A stretch of DNA of 64,000 nt. Origin: Stratiolaelaps scimitus. Taxonomy: Eukaryota; Arthropoda; Arachnida; Mesostigmata; Laelapidae. The stretch lies in the NCBI GenBank assembly GCA_019614645.1, contig JABWDB010000001.1, positions 27,521,501-27,585,500 on the forward strand, given 5' to 3'. The position numbers were made by a program, and so were the translations under genes. The notes under the pieces are model-generated. The model made no database searches, was not told the DNA's origin, and saw only the letters and a list, made by a program, of their open reading frames with translations. Shown here in pieces: positions 24,009 through 37,471 of this stretch (position 1 is its first letter; each line of letters starts with the position of its first letter).

Positions 24009-25985
24009 GAGTGTCGGTGAGGTGACGCCTAGGTGGGGAGAATAACAATAATGATGATGCTAATTAGTGTGCATACATATCCAGCACAGCAGTAAATGTT
24101 GACCCGTGAAATGTGAGGCATAGTGAAACAACAGTGTAACGACATGATCTAATCCACTGCAACAACTAGTAAATCTCGTAGCAGCCGCGTCTTGCTGTCT
24201 CGAGGGAAAAGATCAGAGATATTGCCGAAGCGACATGTTCGTACACTCGTCAGTGAACATCGATCCCCGTTGGAAAGTGAGTGGGATACGAGTCGCAAGC
24301 AGATTCACCTGCTTCCCGGCCACCTGCCTCATTGATGTTGATGGCGCAGATGTTGCTGGCGAGTCATAACTTGAAGCAACGGCTCACTTCGGGTCAGTGG
24401 GCACTAGAGCGAGTCAACGTTGACACTGATTTCGATATAAAATAATCACTGCCTCTGCTGAAAATCGAAAAGTTTCGTTCGCCCGATGCAAATTACGATA
24501 ACACGAAGGGCATCAATAGATCGAATAGGTAAATACTGAAGTAATACCTAATGGAAAAGTATGCGTGCATTTACGTCAATGAATTTTTCAGGGGCATTAT
24601 CGTTTTTCTTTCCTTTCTTTCTTTGTAAATTGTCCTCGTAACTCCCCAATGCGAGTGATCATGAATAAAACATCGAATTTACAGCGATATGCACAACCTC
24701 CTCAGTGGGTCTAACATTCAATTGTAGCAATCATAGAGCTCCTTGCATTCATCCCCTTCCATTGTTTCTTATGTCGTTCGCGTCCCTGAAATCCCTGATG
24801 TATGCGACGATCTCTACCGTACATCTTACACATCTCATCACGACGTATAGGTTACAGGCGCGCGGTTCGCGAGTGTCTTGACGATTGCTGTGGCTCGAGA
24901 CCGAAGTCCGGAATGCCAGTTCAATATTTTAAATTGTGAGCCAGCCGCCGAGAGATACCGAGATAGACAGAGAACAGCGAGTGCGGGGAAACTATGCACT
25001 TTTCGGGGGCACAACGCCGTTCGACGTTTCGTATCGGGCGTTGCCTACCATGTTGAATGGCCAAGCGACGACGGCCCTTAGGTCCACTGTCTTCGCGAAG
25101 CTGGTGTGCGCGGTGAAGCCATGATTTATGCTGGATGTTGTCTCTAAAGGCCCCTCCCCCGTTTTATTTCATGGTAGCACTTTCATGGCGGCGAACAACG
25201 TTTAGTGAGCAAACCCACTTCGATTTCGCTATTTCCCCTACCAGCGATGGCGCCGCCGCTGCTGCAACTACTACTACTGCTGGCCACGGACGCCGTTGTA
25301 GATTTATGAAATGATTCAATGTCTACTTGACCCGACCACCGAGCGAGCGATGCACCCTGATGAAGGAGCGGCTGTGGCGGCGGCGACGGCTGCAATCTCT
25401 TGTAATGGCAGTAGTTGCAGTGGCATGAAATCCCTCCCTGTGAATTCTTCTTCTTCTTCAACAAAAACGATATTGTCCGAATATCATTTCTGACCCATTA
25501 CATATATGCTTATGCACTGAGCCGTATCAGTGAATAAGCCATCCCATCTGAAGATCGTGTCTCACCAGTCGTTTCGGGCGCGGCTATCAAGAATACATAT
25601 TCATATCGTACTACTAAAATCGGTAATTGTATAGCGTGCTAATACCATAATCTAATTAGAATGCGTAGATAAGTGTAATGTCATTTTCATTACCATTTAT
25701 GTAATTACGCGTGCCCCACGTAAGCTGATAATGTGTACTGCTAACATGTGTGCTGCAGTGACTACTGCTGTTTCTGGGGCTGGGCAAGTCATTTTTGTTC
25801 AGTAGCCGCACAGGACATCTGACCATTATGTTTCGTAACAGCTTTGATTTGGTTAATGTTCCCCCTTTTCCTGCTAGGGTGCCTCGAATGTGAAGAATAA
25901 GTGAATTAAGGTAAAGGGTTGATTGTAGACTAATGTAAGGAGAACAAAAAAAAACTGGAAATCGTTGGTACGGCTAAGAATAATA
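22340..25985. other. No gene recognised; low-complexity rich
   Basis: It has (TA)n at 22793-22820 and 23973-24004, a C10 run at 23009-23018, (AGC)n near 23286-23308, and GAT/GGT repeats with a duplicated 18-mer (GATGATGCTGATTCGTGG) at about 23525-23562. ORFs here are low-complexity translations. Confidence 0.6.
23973..24004. repeat. (TA)n microsatellite
   Basis: Sixteen TA units. Confidence 0.95.
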
Positions 25986-25990
25986 CTTCC

Positions 25991-26171
25991 CCGACGGACT
26001 CACAGCCTTAAACATCTAACGTCTACGGTACTGCTTTTAGCATTGCTTCATTCGGACTGACCCCTGAGATGCAAATCTGCAATAGTGGGGATCGGATCCG
26101 TGCACCTTCACGTCTCCTCCGATTGTGAGGCGTACACACGGACGCAGCACGCCACCATAGGACTCGACATC
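25991..26171 (-). mobile_element. tRNA-derived SINE, family A, copy 2
   Basis: Read on the minus strand, this matches copy 1 from the GGTGGCGTG head through CAATCGGAGGAGAC, a decayed B box GGATCCGATCCC (26087-26100 region), ATTTGCAT, GAAGCAATGC and GCAGTACCGTAGACGTT to a GTGAGTCCG end. It is more diverged than copy 1 at the B box. Flanking duplications were not obvious. Confidence 0.8.
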
Positions 26172-27855
26172 ATAGGCTAACATGGCCAATCCTTGTAAAA
26201 TATTCTATATTTGGTTGTGTCCAACAAGAGGTTACATGCAATCACACCATAGGAAAAATATAGCTAATAATGAGAAGATATAAGCTTTAACCGCTTTCCT
26301 TCCTTCCTTTAGGCTTTCCTCTTTGATAATGTATTGTCCGAGATAGTGCCGGTGATTGTTGCTGCTGTTGCTCCTTTCTTTAAATATGAACTTGACATAC
26401 TGTTGTCTAGTTCAGTTTCCACGGGTGTGCACAACAGGACTGGGCAAAAGTATACCGAGAAATATCGTGAACAAACGCGAATCTCGCTCTCACTCTTCTC
26501 TTCTTAACACGTTCAATGTTTTGAGAAAAGACTCGCTCCTTTTCAGAGCGGCGTGCTATCCCGATTTTACGTTGTCGTTACAACGACAATACGTCTGTAA
26601 GAACATCAGAGATGAACCACTTCGTGATGATTTATCCGTGTGATTCATGCAATGTCACAGTGGGCAACAGACGATTCGTCGATGCTCGCTCTGTTTTCGC
26701 TAGAATTATTCGATTTTATTTTATTATCGTCATGCGCTACCTACGACAACGGCAAAAAGGCCTCCTCATGTATATATGGTCAAGAACCTCGTGCTAGATG
26801 GATGACGCTCGTATTCACTTGAATCAGCTTACTTTCAGCTGCGGCACCAGTACTGGTTGTTGCCGTAATCGAACGAACTGAACGGATCAAAACAGGCCGA
26901 GGGTTACGGCGGCAGCGAATCGTCGTCCCATTGAATCGTGTACGTGGCCGGTCAACGTGCCACCGTACACCAGCCGAAAGGCATAAGGCCGCTTACGCTT
27001 ACAGCAAAATCAAGCGCCGTGGCAGCTGTCAATGAGAGCCGGCGGGCTAAGCCGATCCAGAGCGACGGCAGAGCACAGGACGGCCTGAGCTCGAAGCGGC
27101 TCGACTGCAAGTTGCTGCCAGCCTATGAGGTCGTTTCTGGTGATTGATGTCTGCTGATGATGAAAACTACAAGACGAGAGGCAACGTCTAACGACAATTG
27201 ATCACTGATGCTAAGGGCTTGGGAGCCACTCGATATTAGAATTGATAATAACGGAAAATCGACAACAACGGCAGCAATTATTACTTCATCGATTCACCAA
27301 CAGTCAGAGTCGTCATTGGCGCGATTGATTAATCACAAACTGTTGATCGCCTGCTCCCAGCTGTTGACAGCTCGACTGTTACAGGCAGCGGTGGCCGACG
27401 TAGTGAATCATGTACACACACGGTGCACGCTGAATTTACTCTTGAAATTATCCATCGACCCTATATTTCGCGCAGGACACTGATACCTGGTAAACAAAGC
27501 AACGATTATGTAGCATTCACTATATGAATTGATGATGAGTGCTCGGTTCAGGGCTCATCATTGCTTTGATAATACAACTATGATATTTCGGTTAATATGC
27601 TATTAAGGCTTGTAGTTGCTAATTACAGTGAATTAAAATGTAATGTGAATACTCGAGCACGGAGAGATGGGCGAGCCATATTTATACGTCATATGTGCGT
27701 TACAGAAAATAAAGAATTACGTCTCGTAGACAAAGCCCATAATATATATTTGGCATCATCCGCTAGAACAGCATATAGGTGACGGCTCTTCCAGCTGTTG
27801 TGTTATGTTATTTTCACTCACATTTCGCACTGTAGTCTTAATAGCGTTACAATAA

Positions 27856-27930
27856 CGTTAATTAGCGACGCGGCCCAAATTATAATTACTATATAATTAA
27901 TATTTAGTGACAAAAGGACGCTTAATTGAA
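27856..27930. promoter_or_regulatory. Cluster of TAAT/AATTA homeodomain-type cores
   Basis: GTTAATTAG, TATAATTAC, TATAATTAAT and TTAATTGAA fall within about 75 bases. This is denser than the surroundings but AT-rich, so chance is a real alternative. Confidence 0.2.
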
Positions 27931-30382
27931 GCAAAATATTGATCAGCCAGTTAACAGCTAAACATGACATAGTCACAAAAATTACAAGGAAAACAATTAA
28001 AACAAGTTACCCATAACATTTGCCTGTTAGAACGGCCTAATCAATATTCAAACCCGTTGTAATATCTGGACCGCCTATCGAGATGTTCGACATCCGACAG
28101 CATTTTGCTCCACGATGCTTGAACTTCTCAAATGCATTCGAAATCCACATAATAATTCCTCATCTCGATGATACCGCTGCTCCTCGTTCGGGTGACATTT
28201 GAACCCCGTGCGTTCTATTTTCCCACAAAAACTAACCACATAGCCATATAGCGGAACACAAACACCACTGTATATAGCCTGTATCTATCAATTATAGTAT
28301 ATCAGTGCCATGTGCAACAACATCTAATCTTATTCTGTATGTGGATGACTGTGGAAGCTACATACGGCAGCTGCTATTGCTCCTGTACTAATTATAGTGT
28401 AGTGGTTGTAGTGCTGGACACACAGTAGTTGTGTCTCACTCATAATGGCTATATGGCCATCGTGTTTCGTACATCACTGTGTAGCTGAGCCGGACGGAGG
28501 TTACGGGCTGGCGGTAGCGCACAGAAGCACCTTGTAGCAGATACAGTCGTTTCGTAGTGGCGGTGGCGGTACTAGCAGCTCTACAATTAACATAATTGAT
28601 GCGTTGTCATAAATTGTCAAGGAGGCACTCGTTATGGTGGTGGTGATGCTGCTGATGATAATGATTATGTTGTTGATGATGATATTATTATTATTATTAT
28701 TATCACGATGTTATAATTATCATAAAGATAATACAGACACCAAAAAAACTATTTATATATACACTCCTTATGTCCCCGTTTCGAACCCCACGTTGATGTG
28801 TCTTATAGCTATCGTTGCGTGTTTCCAGGCGGCACAGGAACGAGCATTTGCTGGTCGTTCCGTTGCTCGCCGCAATGAATCCCCGTAAATCTGATTTAGT
28901 AGGTACTAATATTACTACAGATAGCATACGGCGGCACATAGCGTCTGTAGCGGAACCAGCCGTAATGATGAAGCTAATGAGAACATCAGGCTGTGAGTTT
29001 CGATATGTCCCCCAGATTATCAAGTCATCAATGTAGTCGTCATAACAGAAACTCTTTGATCATCGGTTGTCGCCTTCGCGCGGTCTCTCTCACTCTCGCC
29101 CTCGCAGTCGGCTCTTCCACAGCAGCAACGTAAACTTGAAGGAATCATAGGTTACATACATGCATGCTGTTATACGCGCAGCGTATTTTTACATTGGAAC
29201 GATATATGCGGAGGTTATACATATATACATAGAGCTATGGCTGTTTCATTTCGTTACGATTTATGAAAATAGTCGACTGTTTCTGATTCGTGGAAGTGAG
29301 CCCGGACAAATGATACAGGAATTAAAAAAGCACACTCGGAGTGTGGCCACTCGATGACAACGCAAGGCCTCACCGTGCGGCTGTAATAATGAACTGGATG
29401 GATGCCAACAACAACAACAACAGTCATCGATGGATTTAACCTGCATATTCTCCTGATTTAAGCCCTGTGATTGTTTCCATGAATTAAAAAGGGCAGTTAG
29501 TGGTGTACAGTACGCAACCTCAGAAAACCTATCGACAGCGAGATTAGGTAACGCTAATAAAAATCTCCTACGACCATTACGAGGCTCCCATGGCGATGTT
29601 TTCGGCGCACGAATAATAAAGGCGAATACATCTGATATATAAATTAGAGAATGATATCCCGACTTACTTTTGCTCAAAAGTCGTCAATGCACAATTTCAA
29701 TGTTCAAATAGTTCCGAATGAAATTTAATGAATTATTATTTTCGCTTCAAACGCGCTTGGTATAGAGAGAATGAAGGCAATTCTACATTGTTTACACTAG
29801 GATCGCCAACGATATGTACACTATTATGACCGTTATTTACATAACTTTGAGCGCAATGACCCCGCTTTTATTTCAGCAAATGAGTGGAATGTACTAATAC
29901 TCAAAAAACGTGTGCAACTAGCGAATGTAGAATGGAGAATATATAATATCTTGCTGGCTGTGAAGCGCACAGTGGTGTAGGAATATCGCAGTCGATAGCT
30001 CGCATGTTTAGTTGTGTTCCACCCAAAAAATAAGGATGACGACGACGACGACGACAACAACCACAACCAATTTAATGTATTAGATGTAACAAGCGCTTTA
30101 CTTGAGTCGGCTTTTAGGGAAGCTATTAGCTTTTAGTGACGCGAACGCATTAGATGCCTTTAGTGCTCTACACACATCTAACATCCACTGTGACTAACAT
30201 CCAGTGTGAGGTTTTAGTGGACAGCGACGATTTCGAGTGGAAACGACCGTGTTGCGCCCTGTCGAACAAGTTCGTCAACGAAGGTTTCAACTTTTCGTTC
30301 CTTTCAGAAGCACACATAGATTCTTAACGCTACCCTGTTAAGGTAACTAACGAAACAAATATATCGATAATGTGCACATGCG

Positions 30383-30388
<6 letters not shown>

Positions 30389-30420
<32 letters not shown>
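30389..30420. repeat. (AT)n microsatellite followed by (GT)n
   Basis: About sixteen AT units, then GTGTGTGT. Confidence 0.95.
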
Positions 30421-30428
<8 letters not shown>

Positions 30429-33400
30429 AGGGTGCTACATAGCAAATGACATATACAGCGCAGCGAATATTCTGAAGGACCATATGATTCCCATATTCTA
30501 ATTCTGAATTCGAAATTGCTGTCTTCTCTTTCTCTCACGCGCGCGCGCGTGTCTCGACAACGTCTGTGAAGAAAATAAACTAACGCGCCATCATCACAGT
30601 CCCTTGTCGTCTGTTTTCTCTGTTTCGATGAACACGGTCTGTCGGGAATTTTTGATGTTAGAATTACCAGAATATATATTTATATATATATATATATGTA
30701 ACATGACATTCGTAAAACGTGAGACGCCTTTTGGTGTCTGTGTGTCCATGTGCCCGTTTGACTATGTTTGCCTGTAATGAGTGTCGCCGCACAACGTCGC
30801 ATAAAGCATTTCATATTCGTCTCGAGGCGTCTCGGAGGCGCTGGAGGAGTGGAACCGTAAACAAAACACTATACGAATCGAATGGCATCGTTTATGGTGC
30901 CGTCAAAATGTTTCAATGTTGCTGCCGAACCGCCACAGTACCAATGCCAATGTTGCTGATCTATGTCCCTTACTTCGAATGTTTCGTTCCGTCATGTGCT
31001 TACTTGTCATCGGTAACGCCGCTGCTTCCTATAGCCCAGCGCGGTGACGAGCTAATAGCGATTTTATGACCGGAACTCTCTGACCCGCTCACTACCATGT
31101 ATAGATATTATATTGCTTACCCGTCTTGTCGTTCCTGGCAAGAAGAGCGAACCTCGCACTTGAGGCTCAACCTGACTCAGCTTCGAAAGCGTATGACATC
31201 TCTGGCAGCATAAATCGAAATCCAGCTTGCAAACATCTCATACCTATATGCATAATGGCGTGCGTGTACAGTTATGCAGTATAAGCGAACGGCACCCATA
31301 TAAGGGGTCTTGAATTGAAGGTTAATGTTGACATATCTGCATTTTATTGGTGGCCAGGATAACAGGGGACACCGGAACACAATTGGCCTTGCTACAACGT
31401 GGTTGAACTTGTATGATTTCATTTATTGTTCAGTCCATGTTACAGTGTTCTTTTGCGAAGGTGACTTTATGCCGATGGGAGGGAACAGGGTTGGAGAGCT
31501 ATAGCGACAGATTGGCTTTGCCTACGAGATAAATTCGCGTGATTTCACTCCAGCGCTCAAATGGACGCCTACAAAGTTACCGAATCAACTTGCCATTTGT
31601 GGTTGTGATATCCTTATATATAAAAATATAAGATTTAATCAAGAATTGACATTGACAAGAAAGGCGATTCATTGTTACTAGCTTTCATTTAGGTCAAGTT
31701 TCGGGTTGCTATGATGTGTTTAATTGGAAAACGGACAGCAAATTGTAACACAAAATAGTCTTTCAGCCACGTCTCTGATTGTGTTTTGTCTAGTTCATTG
31801 GCTCACGTTCATAACCCGGAAGTGTATCGTAGCAACAGACGGCTAGCTCATCCGGAGCACGTACCCAATCAATTTGATCGCCACATATAATGTAGCAATG
31901 GTATTGAGTAACAACAGCAGAGGCTGAATTCGGTGCTGGAAGAGATGTGCGCAAACTACTTGATACGATATTCGAGCTCATTATGCCTGCGCTCAACGAA
32001 GGGGGAGGAATCACTGAAGCGTTGCGCGTACAGAGAGCGAGCGAGAGAGAGAGGTCCCACATCGATGCGCTCACACATGAGTAAAACTTCATCACAGAAT
32101 CGATACTGTGATACTCTCATCGACGTTATATGTTCGCCGTGTAGCCGAATTATCTCGGAGTATTCATTTCCTATTACGGGTTGGTACAGCCAATGGGACT
32201 GGAGCGTAACTCTGCGAATTCCCTATCCTCGCACTTCTTCTAGCCCCGCGTGGAACTCTGCTCCAAATCGGTCCTCTTTCTGCATGAATAAATCGTACTG
32301 CCTGGACGTTTGCTAACTCTTTCCTTCTAAAACCCCTCTAATCGTTTCACTTCTCCTGAACAGATAATTGCTCCGAGTAATGCCGGTGCTGGGAGGGAAG
32401 CTTGCTACATTTGCCGTGATCCAAATGGTGGGCTTCAATTTTTGTTTTTTTTTGTATAGAAAAGCCGCACACTAAAGTACGCACGGACGTATCCGACGTT
32501 GTTCTAACACATGAATCGTCACTGTTGTGATTAAACCACTGAGTACTCAGTGTTGATGAGCCCTGGTATTTTTGTTAGTAACTAATAATTCTTTTGGTCT
32601 TAGAAAAATAGGTGGGGCAGGTTGGATGGCACATATTCTTAGATTTCGGCGATATTTTCAATGATTTTACAGGCGCGTAGATCGCCTGTCATGTACATCA
32701 CTTATATGTTAGTAGCAGGAACGTCGTGAAGCTAGATAAGCAATTATCGTAATGACCACGTTCGCTGTTCGCGTGATTGCGTGTTATTTTTACAGAACGT
32801 AAAGACGCGGAACGGAGGTCAATATACGAATTCTAGTCGAGTTAGAATTTCTACTTACTGGCCGTATGAATCTATTCTTGTATGGTGTTATGTGATCGGA
32901 CGTTTGTAGCATGATACGAGAGCGAACACAAGCGACATGTACGAGTTCCTTTCGAAAGTTAGACTGATCGATTATTTACGTAGCTAAATATCCATATTTA
33001 TGTCATGCTATACGCAATGATTTCGTGTTTGTGTATCCGTCACTGGCATGATACGATTCGCCTTATGGACGCACGTATTTGTTACACTTTGCCAGTCCCG
33101 AAGGCTGTTGGTGTGAAAAGCCGAGAGCTTAATAAGGTCATTGAAGGCGATCAACGAGGGGGATCACCAGTTTGAGTGCACTGCAGCCGGAATTGCAACA
33201 AATGCATCTTCTAAGATATATGACACTACTGTCGAGACACAGCAGGCTTATTATATTCGTTCGATCAACCTCGAAATTCGCTAATTCCACTCTTCGACTC
33301 CGATACTCATTCGAGCTTGGGCTATTTGAACGGCAGACGTCGATCGTCGAGCACACGCCACAGCCGCACACGCTGTGGCGTGCGGCTCACATCCTACGCT

Positions 33401-33578
33401 CGTTGGGACGCCCGCCCGTAAACCCGCAGCCCGAACCGTCTGTTCAGTTTAACTCGATGGCCGATCCTTTTTGTTCATCGATTAAGATGGAGGACCAATC
33501 GAATGGTGGACATATTACCGTCATCATCCATATCTATCTGTGTATTATATATAATAGACACTACTAAATAAATTTTCC

Positions 33579-33624
33579 GGGCTGACCCACAGCCAGCATT
33601 TAACGTCCACGGTACTGCTTTCTA
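33579..33624 (-). mobile_element. 5'-truncated SINE, family A, copy 3, with target-site duplication
   Basis: Only the last 45 or so bases of the SINE are present: on the minus strand AAAGCAGTACCGTGGACGTT, then the GTCAGCCCGG end. The nonamer AGACACTAC occurs on both sides, at 33556-33564 and 33624-33632, which fits a target-site duplication from target-primed insertion. A short A/T-rich tail (GGAAAATTTATTTAG) separates the element's 3' end from the left repeat. Confidence 0.75.
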
Positions 33625-33639
33625 GACACTACAACAACA

Positions 33640-36600
33640 ACAACTACAACTGCTACTGCCACGATCCCGAAAAAGTTATAAAGAGCAATATCGATATCAA
33701 TATATCATACACGTATATGCGGTGTCGGTGGTGGCGGCGGCGGTGGTGATGCTGCTGCTGCCGCTGCTGCTACTATTAATGCAGTAAAATGTAATTTATA
33801 ATACTGCAAAAAAAAACTGTTATATATCGAGTTACCGATGATTATTACGTATTGCATCGAAACGAGAAGAAATATTCGACGCAAGACCACGGTGGCGACG
33901 ATCCAAGTGCTTGGCCACGATCAGAATGCGTCTACATCTCGAAGAAGATGAAGAAAATGATGATGAACAAGAAGAAGAAGAAACAGAGGGATCTCCACGC
34001 GAACAGAGAACCCACCACCATCGATAATGATGAGCATGACGTCGCCCGGTAGCGCAATCTGACCGACGCGCGCTTGCTTCGACCAGTTACAGCGGGGTAG
34101 TAGCGCGCGCGGCAAAACCCCGACTGAGCGAAGCTCGCTGCAAATGAGCACCACAGCGTAGGGCTCGTAACATATTGTATTCATTTTCGCCTATGATTCG
34201 ATGTCGGAACGTTCAAGTCCAAAGTTCGAAGTTTCACCGCTCAAAGCGCTGACGGAAGACAGAGAGAGAAAAAGGTGTATAGCTTCGCTTGGTCTTCGCT
34301 AGCAAAAAGGGGCTACCATATTGTTTTGTCACGATACCACGGAATCCCACTACAGTGACCACTGTTGCTATTGCATATAGGATCGCAGCGATGCATGGAG
34401 ATCTTATAGTTGAGACTATTCGGAGTTCGAGTAGACAGAAATCCGATTCATCGAATGGTCATCGACGCCATTAGAGCTGTTGAAGACTCCAGCCTGCGCT
34501 CGCTTTAACACAGAAGTGTATGAGCGTTTTGCTGATGGTGCCAGGAACGACATCGTTGAGCGAGCAAAGGTGCTTTATATTTTAGTCGTTGCCATTTGTT
34601 TTCATTTTGTTTTGTTTCTTATATCTTTTTTTCTTTGTTTTTTTTACCATGAGCAGATAACTCTCAGAATGTGTTTGCTTCTGACTGTATCTGAGAGAAA
34701 CAAACATTTCGAGGGTTATCTGCTACTTCGGTAGTTGCTCATAGATGATCGATGGGCAACATCTTTCTGAATAAAAAACTAGACAATAATAGATTATATT
34801 TGTTGGACAGCCGACGAATCAACACTTTAGATGAGGGTACATCGTCTGTTCAATGCGTTCTAGTAGGGAATCTAATTGTATAATAGTATAAGCGACTCAA
34901 ACATAGATTCGAAATCATTGATTCACCTCATCATAGATTTATGTCTCACAGTAGAAAGTCGCCTATGAGAGGCGATGTGATATCATGCATCCATATCGGC
35001 ATATGCTAACTCAGAGTGATCGACCTTCCGATTGGCTTTCGTAACTCGTCGCAGATAAAATGCGGCGTGACGCATTTATGTCTTAATCGAACTCGACAGA
35101 CATAACAACTACGTCGGATTCGCCCGCCAGACATTTCGAGTTCAACGGATCGACCCGATCGATGGTAGCAGCTGCAACGTCAGAACGATGCCACATCAAG
35201 CGTTCTTGATAGCTGAGTGTGCGAGTTAACTGCAGAAATTGATGCCTATTATCTATGAATCTACTGGGGCCACATGTATATATATATATATATATATTGT
35301 TTCACTGTATGTATAGATATGAAGTATCGTATCATACTCGTAGACGAAGTGACTTCGGATGGCCGCTAACGAAACAAATATCCGTTCCGCATGTCATTGA
35401 CAGGTAACATCGTTTTTACATGCTGGCCCAGACTACGGCGGACAGATATGAGATTTCGGGAACACGAATCCCTTCAATGTGAAGGTTATAATTCACACAA
35501 CTGTTAGCGTCATAGGCGAATTTTATGGATAGATGACGTTTGCGTTACCTCATTTACGATCCTGTTATTTGTTAGATGTTAGTGATAAATTGGCGCTAGG
35601 TCGGACAAAATGCTCTAGTGGAGCTTAGAAAACACCAGAGTTCACTATGTCATATACTCATAATGAATACAATATTAGGCATTGCCAGTGATGGCTGAGG
35701 AGAGAAATAGATTGTCAATTATTGTAGCCAAAGATTGGTTGGAAGGTACTATTACCCAGGTGTCTAGGCTTCTAAGCACCATTTTGTATTCGAATGCATT
35801 CGCTTCCCATCGTTGCATGGTACAATATGTCCTGAATGATCCACTACCATCTCAACGACATCGTCTTCACGTCTCGTCAAGGTTTTGTTGTAAAATTATC
35901 TGATTATGTGACGCATTATATATATTTACTCCAATTGATTGGTCTGCTATTGGACTAGAATTCAGCTTCTCTCTCTCTCTCTGTCCCTCCTTCATTCCAA
36001 CTCTCTGGAAATTCTCTATTTTGCCGTATTTATCAGCATTAGACAGGGCGCAATGACAAGGACACCACCCCTTGGGTAGCGTCGCAGTTGAATCGGACAC
36101 AGAACGTTTTCGTCGAGCATTTCAACTCACTGTGTACGCCTGTCGCGTTCTCATGACAACCCACATCGTATGTAAAGCCCTGTTCGTATGTACAAGCTCA
36201 AAACAGCGACTGAGGACTCTCAGTGCCGCGAACCGAGAGCGAGAGAGAGAGAGAGAGATAGAGGCCGGCACCCTGATGCCACGGAATTGGATCTTTGATC
36301 CCTGAGAGCCAGCCGCTGATGCTGCGGCTGCTGATTCCATTGCTGATTCTGCTGCTGTGATAATCCCGTACAGACCCTTCAGCGCCCTCATCTCGAACGA
36401 GGAGAACGAGCACAGCTTCAGCACTTGCAGTAGCAGCACCGCCGCAGTCTTGATTACGGATTTCCCTTACGCATCGAGAGGGAGAACAGAGCGATGGATC
36501 GTTTCAGCCGTACGACTTCGTCTGACTTTAGCCCGTTGCTGGTGACGACGCAGGGTTAGGTGCACGAGCTACGGCAGGAACTACTGGCCAGACGGAGCCG

Positions 36601-37285
36601 CGGCCGTAGCAGATGTCGGCAGAGATCAGCAACCCAACAGATAGAGCCTCAACAGAAACAGACTCAACTTAATCGATCGCATGTCAAGGAAAATCCTCGT
36701 GATATTCTTCGATTAGTCGACGATCATATCGTGGGATTAAATGTTGTTGTACTGCTGTCCAAGCCGATAAACCGCGGTAGCAAAAGCAGCAGCAGCAACA
36801 AAAGTGCAGAGAGAAAGAGAGGCACAGAGAAGTTGCCAGAGAACGACGAAAAAACTGGTACTGAAACCAGTTCTTGGTACTTGACTTCCTTGAATGCCAC
36901 ATTGTTCTTATCGAATACCTACTGGTGGCAGACAACACACAATAGATTGGACTTACATGTGTAGTATGTTCATGTATTCTTGTACACTTTTGAAGAAAAT
37001 GTGTGCGTGTGTGTGTGTTTGTGTGTGCGTATGTATATTCGTCTGGATTAACACGAAAGTGATATTGTGGGCATAACATATGGCGTGTTACCAATTGTCA
37101 ATGAAAGACAGCCGTTTTTATTTTACAGCAAGATGTATAAGTAAATTCTTACGAAGCTCTGACGGAGTTGTTGCCTAAACGCCTGAACTGTTAGGCGTAC
37201 TATTGTCGTAACTGATGTACTATCAAACAATCCTATCCCATATGAATCAATTGTCATTAATAATTGATATGAGATGACTTAAATT
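33640..37285. other. No gene recognised apart from the 34.65-kb hairpin
   Basis: It has (GGC)/(GCT) repeats at 33730-33775, (AAG)n near 33970-33985, (TA)n at 35277-35297 and (GA)n at about 36239-36258. A 134-codon plus ORF at 36560-36964 is Q/K/R/S-rich with no known domain. Confidence 0.6.
34652..34724 (+). ncRNA. Candidate pre-miRNA-like hairpin
   Basis: The 5' arm GCAGATAACTCTCAGAATGT (from 34653) pairs with the 3' arm ACATTTCGAGGGTTATCTGC (34704-34723). About 22 pairs form, with two G-U wobbles, one mismatch and a bulge. The loop is about 23 nt. Arm length and loop size fit an animal pre-miRNA. Neither arm matches a miRNA I can recall, so function is unproven; the reverse-strand transcript would fold almost as well. 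Confidence 0.3.
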
Positions 37286-37291
37286 ATCTGA

Positions 37292-37471
37292 GCTGACTCA
37301 CAGTTAACATTGAACGTCCACGGTACTGCTTTCGGCATTGCTTCGTAAGACGGACAACCCCTTTAAATGCAAATGTGCAACGGTTAGGAGCGAACCCATG
37401 CACCTACGACCGTCTTCTCCGATTGCAAGGCAGGCCCACGCGAATGCATCACGCCACCTTGCTTGACAACC
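37292..37471 (-). mobile_element. tRNA-derived SINE, family A, copy 4
   Basis: On the minus strand it runs from GGTGGCGTGATGCATTCG through CCTTGCAATCGGAG, the B box GGGTTCGCTCC (plus-strand 37387-37397), GTTGCACATTTGCATTTA and GCAGTACCGTGGACGTTCAA to GTGAGTCAGC. It is the best match to copy 1 among the four. It is inserted in otherwise featureless DNA. Confidence 0.82.

Larger units (their letters stand above)
26180..33550. other. No gene recognised
   Basis: It holds the TAAT cluster at 27856-27930, (ATT)n at about 28686-28704, (GAC)n at 30038-30054, (TA)n at 30389-30420 and 30672-30697, and a short direct repeat (CTAACATCCA..GTGTGA) near 30177-30208. Confidence 0.6.

Noticed and set aside
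28775..28800. GTTTCGAACCCC, another B-box-like site
   Set aside because: No A box at the right distance on either strand.
33172..33567. 131-codon plus ORF with an internal MADPFCSSIKMEDQ start
   Set aside because: No domain, no donor downstream of the possible start, and it ends in AT-rich sequence next to a SINE fragment.
33921..34184. 87-codon minus ORF with mixed GC-rich codons
   Set aside because: Runs into poly-leucine from an (AAG)n repeat; no motif or splice evidence.
36239..36258. CRISPR-like or array-like repeats among the (GA)n and other tracts
   Set aside because: All are simple microsatellites without spacers; a CRISPR array is not expected in a eukaryotic genome.
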